NCBI GenBank assembly: GCA_905200615.1
Contig: CAJKLB010000053.1
Coordinates: forward strand, 1 to 12,409
Source of the DNA: an uncultured Selenomonadales bacterium
GTDB lineage: Bacteria > Bacillota > Clostridia > Christensenellales > QALW01
Length of the DNA stretch: 12,409 bases
Reading direction: 5' to 3'
Shown here: in pieces, positions 5,204-12,409 of the stretch
How the letters are laid out: each line of letters begins with the position of its first letter
Numbering within the stretch: the first letter of the stretch is position 1
Notes under the pieces: generated by a model
What the model was told of the DNA's origin: nothing
Databases searched by the model: none
Seen by the model: only the letters and a program-made list of their open reading frames with translations
Program-made: the position numbers and the translations under genes

Positions 5204-7417
5204 TCAAAGAATTTGATGTCCTGTTTTCAAACGCAAATCAAGGGCTGAATAACGCTTTTGCGTCTCCGTATTTTTCACCATAGCGGCCACTGTATTTTCA
5301 CTGCCGCATAAAACCACCATTTTACTGGCTCTGGTAACGGCGGTATAAAAAAGATTTCTGGTCATAATGCGCATTCCTCCAAGCGGCAGCGGCATAATCA
5401 CAAAAGGAAATTCACAGCCTTGACTTTTATGCACGCTCAAGGCATAAGCCAATACCAGTTCATCTGTTTCCGCAAATTCATATACACAGATGCGGCCGTC
5501 CTCAAATTTTACGGCAAGCTTTCGCGCTTCCTGATCAATCGCGTCAATAATTCCGCAATCTCCGTTGAACATTCCGCAGCCTGAAAAGCTCACTCCCTTT
5601 TCATCAAACAGGGTCCATTGCCGTTCATAATTATTACGGATCTGCATTACCTTATCTCCGCAGCGAAAGATTTCCTCTCCGCTGATATATTCTTTTTTTT
5701 GTGGTGTTTTCGGATTTAACGCCTCCTGCAGCAGTTTATTTAAATGAAAAACACCGCACACACCTTTTTTAATAGGCGTAAGCACCTGAATATCATGCAG
5801 CGGATCCATATGATATTTATCCGGCAGCCGTCTCAGACAAAGATCCACAACCGTCTGCGCGATTAACGGCTCATTGTTTTTTCGGTCAAGAAAGAAATCC
5901 CCTCCCGGCAGATTCACAAGCGGCATCTCTCCTTTATTGATTCTATGCGCATTGGTTACAATAGTACTTTCCGCCGCCTGACGAAAAATTTCAGTCAACG
6001 CAACCACGGGAAATACTCCCGAAGAAATAATATCCGCCAGCACATTTCCCGCCCCTACCGAAGGGAGCTGATCCGCATCCCCCACAAGAATCAAGCGAGT
6101 TCCTTTTTTTAACGCCTCAAGCAATGCGCTCATCAAAAAAATATCGATCATACTGGCTTCATCTACAATGCAAACGCCGCACTCCAGCGGATTTTCCTTA
6201 TTTCTCTTAAAGATAAAACCGGATTCGGTCTTGGTGTATTCCAACAGGCGATGAATGGTTTTTGCATCCTCATTGGTAGCTTCCGCCATTCTTTTCGCAG
6301 CGCGGCCGGTAGGCGCCGCCAGAGCGATTTCAATTCCCCGGCGACGAAAAAGATTCAAAATACAATCCAGCGTAGTGGTTTTTCCCGTTCCGGGTCCTCC
6401 TGTTATGATGCAAATACCATTATTGATAGCCTGCAGTGCAGCGCTGCGCTGTTTTTGCGCCAGCGTAATATGCTTAGAAGCCTCAAATCCGTTGATTTCT
6501 CGGTCAATATTTTTTTCCGGTTCGGTTTCTACTGAATTCTGTAAAAGAAGCAAGTTTCCCGCAACCAAAGCTTCCGCATAAAAAAAAGTAGGATAATATA
6601 CTGCACGGTATTCTTTGATATCACGAATAATAATCGCCTGCTTGGCTGCCAAAGGAAGCAACGCCGTTTGTATTTTCGGTTCGTCTGTTCCTAAAAGCAT
6701 AGCGGCTCTTCGGCAAAGCACCTCTTCAGGCAAAAAGGTATGTCCTTCGTTTCCCGCCTCCTTTAGGCAGTATTGCACACCTGCGCATATGCGAAATTCA
6801 GAATCCTGTGCCAGACCCATGCTGGAAGCTATTTTATCGGCCGTTAAGAAACCGATCCCCTCAATATCATTTACCATGGAATAGGGATTTTTCTGCAATA
6901 TTTCTATTGTGTGTTCTCCGTAACAAGAAAAAATTTTTAAAGCCATATGCGGCGTAATTCCGAATTTTTGCAAAAACATAACCGTACGCTGGGCGCCCAT
7001 CAGCTGCCCGAAAGACTCTGCAATTTGCTGTGCCTTAGCCTTGCCGATTCCTCGCACGCCGCATAGCCGTTCCGGTTCTTTTTCTATAATCTTCAACGCC
7101 GCGCTTCCGAATTCATCTACGATATCACGCGCGACTTTAGGGCCTACACCCTTAATGATTCCCGAGGCTAAATATGCCTCAATATCCTCCGGCGTCTGCG
7201 GAACCGTAATTTCATAAGATACAGCTTTAAATTGCGTTCCGTAGGTATCGTGTTCTACATAGTCGCCGCGAACCGTTACAAAATCACCTTCCCGTAAAAG
7301 CGGGAAGGTGCCGGTAACCGTTTCAAAGCCATCCTCAGCGGAAAACACAAATACCGTGTATCCGTTTTCTTCATTTCGATAGATAATTCCTTCTACCGTT
7401 CCGCTTAATGTGACCAT
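5204..7417 (-). CDS. recD2: ATP-dependent 5'-3' DNA helicase RecD2 (RecD/TraA type)
   Basis: This 737-residue protein is a superfamily 1B helicase of the RecD2 group, which works without RecBC and unwinds DNA 5' to 3' in repair and replication-fork maintenance. The N-terminal third carries the RecD2-specific part: an OB-like start (VEGIIYRNEENGYTVF), then helix-hairpin-helix segments (IIKGVGPKVA, 88-97; LCGVRGIGKAKAQ, 118-130; IEGIGFLTADKIA, 185-197). The motor core has the Q motif near LAQKQRSA (319-326), Walker A GGPGTGKTT (340-348), Walker B VDEAS (418-422), motif III LVGDADQLPSVG (445-456), the LSVHKSQG motif (660-667) and motif VI YTAVTRA (691-697). Length and motifs are complete. The start is preceded by AAAGG, and the gene begins 12 nt after the COG2426-type gene, so the two share a transcript. 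Confidence 0.95.
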   Translation of the reverse strand: MVTLSGTVEGIIYRNEENGYTVFVFSAEDGFETVTGTFPLLREGDFVTVRGDYVEHDTYGTQFKAVSYEITVPQTPEDIEAYLASGIIKGVGPKVARDIVDEFGSAALKIIEKEPERLCGVRGIGKAKAQQIAESFGQLMGAQRTVMFLQKFGITPHMALKIFSCYGEHTIEILQKNPYSMVNDIEGIGFLTADKIASSMGLAQDSEFRICAGVQYCLKEAGNEGHTFLPEEVLCRRAAMLLGTDEPKIQTALLPLAAKQAIIIRDIKEYRAVYYPTFFYAEALVAGNLLLLQNSVETEPEKNIDREINGFEASKHITLAQKQRSAALQAINNGICIITGGPGTGKTTTLDCILNLFRRRGIEIALAAPTGRAAKRMAEATNEDAKTIHRLLEYTKTESGFIFKRNKENPLECGVCIVDEASMIDIFLMSALLEALKKGTRLILVGDADQLPSVGAGNVLADIISSGVFPVVALTEIFRQAAESTIVTNAHRINKGEMPLVNLPGGDFFLDRKNNEPLIAQTVVDLCLRRLPDKYHMDPLHDIQVLTPIKKGVCGVFHLNKLLQEALNPKTPQKKEYISGEEIFRCGDKVMQIRNNYERQWTLFDEKGVSFSGCGMFNGDCGIIDAIDQEARKLAVKFEDGRICVYEFAETDELVLAYALSVHKSQGCEFPFVIMPLPLGGMRIMTRNLFYTAVTRASKMVVLCGSENTVAAMVKNTETQKRYSALDLRLKTGHQIL

Positions 7418-7429
7418 AGAATACCTTTC

Positions 7430-7966
7430 TTAAATAACTCCTTTCAAAAAGATCCCGCTGAAAAGTACCATAATCAGTGTTGCGCAAGCGCTGCCGGCAA
7501 CCACGGCAGGAAACGCGTACCGAAAACGAATATCCAGCAGTGTTGCTACCAAACATCCCGTCCATACCCCGGTGCCCGGCAGCGGAACAGCCACGAATAC
7601 AAACACACCAATTACCGAAAGCCATATTTTTGCTGCTTTCGTTTTGGAATTTTCAAGCTTTCCCTGCAGTTTTTTCCCTTTTTTATTGCCGTGATGCTCA
7701 ATTTTCTCAATCAAGCTTTTAAACAGCTTCGTACTCTTCATCCATTTCATCACCGGCTTTAATAACAGAAGCAAAATAAGCGCTGTTAAACAAGAGCCGA
7801 TTTGCGTAAGTATAATAAGTTCCGTTGTGCCGATTTCTTTAAACACCGGCGCGCATAAAATAATCGCATACCGGGACTCAATAATCGGAACACAGGAGAG
7901 CAGTATTACTGCCAGCTGATGCCAAAATCGGGAAAAGAAATCCGCCGCAAACGAAAGTACAACCAT
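7430..7966 (-). CDS. Small multidrug export family membrane protein (COG2426/PF06695)
   Basis: A 178-residue integral membrane protein of the family annotated as small multi-drug export proteins; the transported substrate is not established. About four or five hydrophobic segments are visible, split by a basic cytosolic stretch (about 74-113, rich in Lys). Family marks are PIIESRYAI (27-35), a re-entrant-like segment usually read as P.IE.R.AIP, and PLPGTGVWTG (128-137), the strongest signature. The start at 7966 is set by GGAGG at 7976-7980; the ATG at 7993 overlaps the predicted transcription start and is rejected. It is first in an operon with recD2, a link that looks positional rather than functional. 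Confidence 0.85.
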   Translation of the reverse strand: MVVLSFAADFFSRFWHQLAVILLSCVPIIESRYAIILCAPVFKEIGTTELIILTQIGSCLTALILLLLLKPVMKWMKSTKLFKSLIEKIEHHGNKKGKKLQGKLENSKTKAAKIWLSVIGVFVFVAVPLPGTGVWTGCLVATLLDIRFRYAFPAVVAGSACATLIMVLFSGIFLKGVI

Positions 7967-7997
7967 TAAAAAAATCCTCCAATTATAATTCAATCAC

Positions 7998-8026
7998 ATT
8001 ATAAAGTATATTATAGTAAAAGTCAA
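7998..8026 (-). promoter_or_regulatory. Sigma-A promoter of the COG2426-recD2 operon
   Basis: On the minus strand TTGACT (8026-8021) and TATAAT (8003-7998) are 17 nt apart. The start near 7991 lies about 25 nt before the ATG at 7966, which supports that start. Confidence 0.75.
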
Positions 8027-8107
8027 TGTAATACTAACGCTCCGCAATGTCATATCTAAAAAATACTTGTTTTAGCCTGTCAACATTCTGTACAGCTCAT
8101 AAAAAAA

Positions 8108-8263
8108 TCATCTAAGCCATAGATTATAATAAAAAAATGAAAGAAATCTTTTTCCACTTCCAAAGTTTCTCGTACTTTGTATTCTAAAATGCCGTACATT
8201 TTGTATGCTGTCAATAGGGATCATTTTAACAAGGTCCAAATATCCAAAAGAAGATTTTTTCAT
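8108..8263 (-). CDS. Possible 51-residue ORF, unknown function
   Basis: I do not recognise this reading frame. It begins MKKSSFGYLDLVKMIPID, has GGAGG 5 nt before its ATG (8261-8263), and ends at a TGA at 8108-8110. Its composition shows nothing telling: a basic middle and a short hydrophobic, aromatic end (FLSFFYYNLW). It lies in an AT-rich gap between the COG2426-recD2 promoter and the lectin-like gene. The ribosome binding site is the only real argument for it; it could equally be a gene remnant or chance. Confidence 0.25.
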   Translation of the reverse strand: MKKSSFGYLDLVKMIPIDSIQNVRHFRIQSTRNFGSGKRFLSFFYYNLWLR

Positions 8264-8445
8264 GACGTCCTCCACAGGTGCCGTATAAACAGCGCTCTGT
8301 ATTTTATCATCTTCTCATTTTTGATTTGCACGGGAAAACAGCAAAACGGTTCTTGTCAAAAGAAACCATTTTTTACATTCACCGAGCGCTCTTTCACGAC
8401 GCAAAATAATACAAGCAGAAAAAAAAATACTCGCGTTTAGAAACT

Positions 8446-9006
8446 TTGTATGGTCAATCGATAAAGACCGTTTTCGAAACAATTTCCAGCGACGCCGGAC
8501 ATTGGACAGAGGAAGCCAACGGTATCCGAGGAATCTGCAGCGGATGGGGATCCGCCGTGTTGATTGCGCCGGAAGCCGAGAATGCATGTCTGACTGCTAA
8601 AATTATAATAAAAAAGGGAGCGCGGGCAGGGTACGCCCTGCGCTGCGCGATCTCCGACGGCCTCACCCGTGGGGTAACTGTTTTACTGGACATAGAAAAC
8701 CAACGTGTGGAATTGGCCGAACTGTATTATTTACCGAGGGAAGGATTCGGTCGGTTGTGTAATGACGTTGTAAACGGCGGCTTAATAAGAGACGGAGACT
8801 ACAAACGCATGCCCCTGGAGTATGAACGTGAATATGCATTACGAGTGCTGATGAATCATGAATTCTTTGAAATTTATCTGGATGATATATGGATCATTAT
8901 AAAAGCCTTGAAAAACGCCGCGCCAATCGGTTCCGTGCAAGCCATTGTAGAACGCGGTGACGCGTGGTTTACGCATGATTTGCGATTTATGAAAAATAAG
9001 CTGTAG
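8446..9006 (+). CDS. Lectin-like beta-sandwich domain, probable C-terminal remnant of a glycoside hydrolase
   Basis: The 186-residue frame reads like the C-terminal concanavalin-like domain seen in GH32-type enzymes. It has WTEEANGIRG (20-29), a GYALRC strand (62-67), LDIENQRVEL (81-90), then LRVLMNHEFFEIYLDD (132-147), and a closing VERGDAWFTHDLRF (168-181). No catalytic domain is present. The frame opens after a TAA at 8407-8409, its only early start candidate is a TTG at 8446, no ribosome binding site precedes it, and the DNA upstream is AT-rich and unlike coding sequence. I therefore read it as a 5'-truncated gene, though a stand-alone carbohydrate-binding protein with a poor start is possible. 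The frame itself is intact up to a strong terminator at 9008-9037. Family assignment is from recall of the fold pattern, not a search. Confidence 0.45.
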   Translation: MYGQSIKTVFETISSDAGHWTEEANGIRGICSGWGSAVLIAPEAENACLTAKIIIKKGARAGYALRCAISDGLTRGVTVLLDIENQRVELAELYYLPREGFGRLCNDVVNGGLIRDGDYKRMPLEYEREYALRVLMNHEFFEIYLDDIWIIIKALKNAAPIGSVQAIVERGDAWFTHDLRFMKNKL

Positions 9007-9007
9007 T

Positions 9008-9037
9008 GAAAAATCCGCAGAAATCTGCGGATTTTTT
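9008..9037. terminator. Bidirectional terminator between the lectin-like gene and clpB
   Basis: A long perfect stem (core AAATCCGCAG at 9011-9020 with CTGCGGATTT at 9025-9034) with an AAAT loop is flanked by A and T runs on both sides. It lies directly after the plus-strand stop at 9004-9006 and the minus-strand clpB stop at 9039, serving both convergent genes. Confidence 0.9.
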
Positions 9038-9038
9038 A

Positions 9039-11642
9039 TTATACAGTAACCTGCAAGCCGTCTTCTGTAGCATCAACAGTAATGGTATCATTAATATTGA
9101 GGTCTTTGGAAAGGATCGTCCGTGCAATCATCGTTTCTACATGGCTTTGTATATATCGTCTCAGCGGCCGTGCACCATAAATAGGATCAAAGCCGTGTTC
9201 TATAATATATTCCTTAGCTTTTTCGGTAATATGCAGTTTCAGTGAACGATCTGCCAGTCGTTCTTCCAGATGTCTGAGCATAATATCGATGATCTGTCCC
9301 ATATCCTCCTTGCGCAGAGGTTTATAGAACACGATCTCATCCAACCGATTCAAGAACTCCGGTCGGAAACTGCTTTTCAGCAAAGAGGAAACCCCGTCTT
9401 TCGCCTGCTGGGAGATTTCACCGTTCTCATCGATTCCCTCCAGCAACAGCTGAGAACCTAAATTGCTGGTAAGAATAATCACGGTATTTTTAAAATCTAC
9501 CGTACGGCCTTGAGAATCGGTAATCCGTCCGTCATCCAATACCTGCAGCAAAATATTAAAAACATCCGGATGCGCTTTTTCAATTTCATCAAACAAAATT
9601 ACCGAATACGGTTTTCTTCTTACCGCTTCCGTCAATTGTCCGCCTTCATCATATCCTACATATCCCGGAGGAGCGCCGATAAGACGGGAAACGGAGAATT
9701 TTTCCATATACTCGCTCATATCGATACGAACCATGTTATGCTCGTCATCAAACAAACTTTCTGCCAAAGCTTTTGCCAATTCCGTTTTTCCTACACCGGT
9801 AGGCCCTAAAAACAGGAACGAACCAATCGGTCTGTTCGGATCGCCGATCCCGGCACGGGAACGAAGAATTGCCTCTGTAACCTTTGTTACCGCTTCATCC
9901 TGACCGATCACACGCCGGTGCAGAATTTCATCCAAATGCAAAATCTTTTCCCGCTCTCCTTCCATCAGTTTGGCTACGGGAATTCCTGTCCATTTGGCTA
10001 CGATACCCGCGATTTCCTCCTTGGTAACGGTATCGCGCACCAAGCTGTTGCTTGGTTTTCCGGCCCTCTCTTCGCTCTTTTTCTGTGCTTCCTCCAACTT
10101 TTTCTCCAGTGCCGGTAAAACAGAATACCGAAGCTTTGCCGCTTTTTCATATTCGTAATTTCGCTGTGCGTTTTCAATGTCGATTTGTGCTTGATCAATC
10201 TCTGTCTTAATATGTTTTACCGCATCAATTTCCTGCTTATCTGCCTCCCAAGCTGCTTTCATACTGTTAAATTTTTCTCTGGCCTCCGCCAACTCTGCTT
10301 TTAGCTTTTCCAACCGTTCTTTAGAAAGCGTATCCGTTTCCTTGGAGAGCGCCATTTCTTCAATTTCCATCTGCATAATATGACGCCGCACATCATCCAA
10401 TTCAGCGGGCATGGAATCAATTTCCGTGCGAATCAGTGCGCAGGCCTCATCTACAAGATCGATAGCCTTATCCGGCAAAAATCGATCGGTAATATAACGG
10501 TTAGAAAGGGTAGCCGCGGCCACCAGCGCGTTATCATGGATCTGCACGCCGTGGAAAATTTCATACTTTTCCTTTAATCCCCGCAAAATAGAAATGGTAT
10601 CTTCTACCGTAGGCTCATCAACCTGTACAGGCTGGAAACGACGCTCTAACGCAGCATCCTTTTCTATATACTGCCGATACTCATCCAAAGTGGTTGCGCC
10701 GATACAATGCAATTCTCCTCGAGCCAGCATAGGCTTTAACAGATTGCCCGCGTCCATTGCTCCATCGGTCTTTCCGGCGCCTACAATCGTATGAAGCTCA
10801 TCAATAAACAGAATAATTTTTCCCTCACTGCTTCTGATTTCATTCAATACCGCTTTCAGACGCTCTTCAAATTCCCCTCTGAACTTTGCCCCGGCAATCA
10901 AGGAGCCCATATCCAGTGAAAAAATTGTTTTTTCCTTTAACCCTTCCGGAACATCTCCCCGGACAATTCTCTGTGCCAAGCCCTCAGCGATCGCTGTTTT
11001 TCCTACGCCCGGCTCACCGATCAGCACCGGATTATTTTTTGTTTTTCTGGAAAGAATACGGATTACATTCCGAATTTCCGTATCCCGCCCGATCACAGGA
11101 TCGAGCTTTCCCTCTTTTGCCCTTTCCACAAGATCAAAGCCATATTTATTTAACGCGTCATACGTACCTTCCGGATTATCACTGGTTACCTTTTGACCGG
11201 CCTTTACTTTATCCAATTCTTTGGCAAAAGTTTCTCTGGTAACGTTAAACTGACGGAAAACATCTTTAAGCTTTGCCGTGGGATTTTGCAATACCGCCAG
11301 CATAATATGTTCCACCGAAACATATTCGTCACCGTTTTTCTGGGCAAGCTTTTCCGCGGCCGCTAAAACTTTATCAGTCTCCGGTGAAATATAGACTTTA
11401 TCCGGCTCTCTGCCGCTGCCGCTTACTTTAGGAAGCCCCTCTATCACAGTGTCCAACGCCGCGGTAAACTTATCCACATCAACCGCCATTTTATTCAAAA
11501 GACTTCCGATCAGTCCTCCGTTTTGATCCACCAAAGCATATACGATATGCTCGGGCGTAATCTGCATGTTCTGATTTTCAACCGCAATTCTGTGTGCGGT
11601 TTGAATTGCTTCCATTGTTTTTTGTGTAAATTTGTCCGTCAT
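9039..11642 (-). CDS. clpB: ATP-dependent disaggregase ClpB
   Basis: At 867 residues this is a full-length ClpB, the hexameric AAA+ chaperone that, with DnaK, threads aggregated proteins through its pore. The N-domain covers about 1-145. The first ATPase has Walker A GEPGVGKT (209-216), pore loop GAKFRGEFEER (251-261) and Walker B ILFIDE (277-282). A coiled-coil middle domain (about 405-525), which separates ClpB from ClpA and is the DnaK contact, is present. The second ATPase has Walker A GPTGVGKT (613-620), pore loop GYVG (660-663), Walker B VILFDE (681-686) and sensor-2 GARPLRR (823-829). There is no ClpP-binding IGF/L loop evident. The ATG overlaps the stop of the upstream RHH gene (ATGA), with GGGGGT as ribosome binding site, so translation is probably coupled. 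No CIRCE element or CtsR-type repeat was seen upstream. Confidence 0.97.
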   Translation of the reverse strand: MTDKFTQKTMEAIQTAHRIAVENQNMQITPEHIVYALVDQNGGLIGSLLNKMAVDVDKFTAALDTVIEGLPKVSGSGREPDKVYISPETDKVLAAAEKLAQKNGDEYVSVEHIMLAVLQNPTAKLKDVFRQFNVTRETFAKELDKVKAGQKVTSDNPEGTYDALNKYGFDLVERAKEGKLDPVIGRDTEIRNVIRILSRKTKNNPVLIGEPGVGKTAIAEGLAQRIVRGDVPEGLKEKTIFSLDMGSLIAGAKFRGEFEERLKAVLNEIRSSEGKIILFIDELHTIVGAGKTDGAMDAGNLLKPMLARGELHCIGATTLDEYRQYIEKDAALERRFQPVQVDEPTVEDTISILRGLKEKYEIFHGVQIHDNALVAAATLSNRYITDRFLPDKAIDLVDEACALIRTEIDSMPAELDDVRRHIMQMEIEEMALSKETDTLSKERLEKLKAELAEAREKFNSMKAAWEADKQEIDAVKHIKTEIDQAQIDIENAQRNYEYEKAAKLRYSVLPALEKKLEEAQKKSEERAGKPSNSLVRDTVTKEEIAGIVAKWTGIPVAKLMEGEREKILHLDEILHRRVIGQDEAVTKVTEAILRSRAGIGDPNRPIGSFLFLGPTGVGKTELAKALAESLFDDEHNMVRIDMSEYMEKFSVSRLIGAPPGYVGYDEGGQLTEAVRRKPYSVILFDEIEKAHPDVFNILLQVLDDGRITDSQGRTVDFKNTVIILTSNLGSQLLLEGIDENGEISQQAKDGVSSLLKSSFRPEFLNRLDEIVFYKPLRKEDMGQIIDIMLRHLEERLADRSLKLHITEKAKEYIIEHGFDPIYGARPLRRYIQSHVETMIARTILSKDLNINDTITVDATEDGLQVTV

Positions 11643-12286
11643 ATTAAATCTACCCCCTTATTCAGGTATTCCTTATACATTTTTTCAATTCCTGCTTCAT
11701 CATATCTTCCGCTTAAATAACCCTTCATAACGGCGTCAAACATCCGGATATAATTTGAAATCGCATCGGCAATTTGACGGCTGGTATAATTTTTATCCTG
11801 CGGAACATGAATGCTGCGAAGAAAGCGTCCTTCATACAACGCATAGCGCACACCTGTGTTTTTGCCGTACTTTTTTTCCTCATACGCCCATAACTTGAAA
11901 AATTGATTCATTGCATCAATCAACGTGGGAGATTGCGTTCGAAATATTACGCTCAACTGACCGATCGTACCGCCGTCAGGTTCCCGATACAATTCCACAT
12001 CATATTTTATGGTAGGGCGATACCGGTATTCCAGACTGCTTTTTAACGACATAGTACTTTGATGCGGCGCGACATAAGGAACAATATCCGCCTCACAGCT
12101 GTTGATAAAATCTTCAATGGTTTTAAAAATGCTGCTGATGCGCATTTCCGGCGTCGTAAAAGAAACATATTCAGCCAAAATTTGATTGATTAGATTGGAT
12201 CGGTTGGTATTTTGCTGCAGTGCCTGACGATCAATTTCCCGCACAACCTCATCCATCAGCATTACGCTGTATAAACTCTTACTCAA
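11639..12286 (-). CDS. Ribbon-helix-helix (CopG/Arc-like) protein encoded with clpB
   Basis: The 215-residue product starts with a ribbon-helix-helix DNA-binding domain (about 4-40): a short strand (LYSVMLMDEVV), helix REIDRQALQQNT, the turn NRS, and helix NLINQILAEY. The remaining 170 residues form a domain I do not recognise, with a YRPTIKYDVELY strand region, a GGTIGQLSVIFR strand and a helical C-terminus. The TTG at 12286 was chosen as start because GGAGG lies 8 nt before it. The upstream ATG at 12322 would be only about 10 nt from the predicted transcription start, with no room for a ribosome binding site. The gene overlaps clpB by 4 nt, so the likely role is a regulator of its own operon, possibly stress-responsive; that is inference. 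Confidence 0.75.
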   Translation of the reverse strand: MSKSLYSVMLMDEVVREIDRQALQQNTNRSNLINQILAEYVSFTTPEMRISSIFKTIEDFINSCEADIVPYVAPHQSTMSLKSSLEYRYRPTIKYDVELYREPDGGTIGQLSVIFRTQSPTLIDAMNQFFKLWAYEEKKYGKNTGVRYALYEGRFLRSIHVPQDKNYTSRQIADAISNYIRMFDAVMKGYLSGRYDEAGIEKMYKEYLNKGVDLI

Positions 12287-12332
12287 AGATAATCGCCTCC
12301 GCTTCCGGCAAGGAATCTCCATTGCCTTTTGT

Positions 12333-12343
12333 TAATAGTATTA
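12333..12343. promoter_or_regulatory. Possible operator palindrome overlapping the RHH-clpB -10 box
   Basis: TAATA-G-TATTA is a perfect 11-nt palindrome covering the predicted transcription start and part of the -10 box. A second inverted repeat, ATCAA-AA-TTGAT, lies upstream of the -35 box at 12389-12400. Either could bind the RHH protein, but in such AT-rich DNA chance palindromes are common. Confidence 0.25.
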
Positions 12344-12368
12344 TAGACTGATTAAAAACTTTTGTCAA
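12340..12368 (-). promoter_or_regulatory. Consensus sigma-A promoter of the RHH-clpB operon
   Basis: On the minus strand TTGACA (12368-12363) and TATAAT (12345-12340), both perfect consensus hexamers, are 17 nt apart. The start is predicted near 12333. A promoter this strong usually needs repression, which fits a DNA-binding protein encoded first in the operon. Confidence 0.88.
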
Positions 12369-12409
12369 CTATTTTATATAATTTATTTATCAAAATTGAT
12401 ATTTTTTAT

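Noticed and set aside
7430..7993. Upstream ATG at 7993 as start of the COG2426-type gene
   Set aside because: The GGAGG at 7976-7980 lies inside that longer frame and the predicted transcription start is near 7991, so 7966 is the better start.
8177..8440. 87-codon plus-strand frame before the lectin-like gene
   Set aside because: It lies in AT-rich sequence, has no ribosome binding site or family resemblance, and is in a different frame from the downstream gene, so it is not its missing front.
1..12409. CRISPR arrays, tRNA or rRNA genes, phage or toxin-antitoxin modules
   Set aside because: No regularly spaced repeats, no tRNA-like cloverleaf and no phage or toxin genes were seen. The RHH protein has no toxin partner; its neighbour is clpB.

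Overview
The window looks like chromosomal DNA of a low-to-moderate-GC Firmicute, most likely a gut-type member of the Clostridia. The evidence is the strong AGGAGG-type ribosome binding sites, sigma-A promoters with 17-bp spacers, a RecD2-type helicase, an MgtE transporter, a MurG carrying the IHESDMTPGLA motif, and a two-zinc-ribbon small protein. This assignment rests on recognised protein families and was not tested by a search.

Left part (1-2720). The window opens inside a decayed IS1182-type transposase on the minus strand. Next is mgtE (minus strand), which ends at an intrinsic terminator. Its promoter lies about 280 nt upstream of the start codon. The long leader can fold into nested hairpins and ends in a good intrinsic terminator before the mgtE ribosome binding site, which suggests a metal-sensing attenuator. 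Facing the other way, a dCMP deaminase gene and murG form a two-gene operon on the plus strand.

Middle part (3843-5203). A 53-residue membrane protein gene is followed by about 500 nt without a convincing gene. That stretch holds an imperfect repeat with a 49-nt period and several hairpins, and resembles a dispersed intergenic element. A minus-strand gene for a small protein with four CxxC pairs follows.

Right part (5204-12409). A minus-strand operon encodes a COG2426-type membrane protein and the RecD2 helicase. An AT-rich stretch follows, then a plus-strand gene that appears to be an orphan C-terminal beta-sandwich domain of a glycoside hydrolase. A bidirectional terminator separates it from a second minus-strand operon: a ribbon-helix-helix protein gene overlapping clpB by 4 nt, transcribed from a near-perfect sigma-A promoter.

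Most genes are ordinary housekeeping functions (Mg2+ uptake, nucleotide metabolism, peptidoglycan synthesis, DNA repair, protein disaggregation). The points most worth a second look are the mgtE leader RNA, the RHH-clpB pair, the repeat-like block at 4320-4565, the truncated lectin-like gene and the transposase relic.
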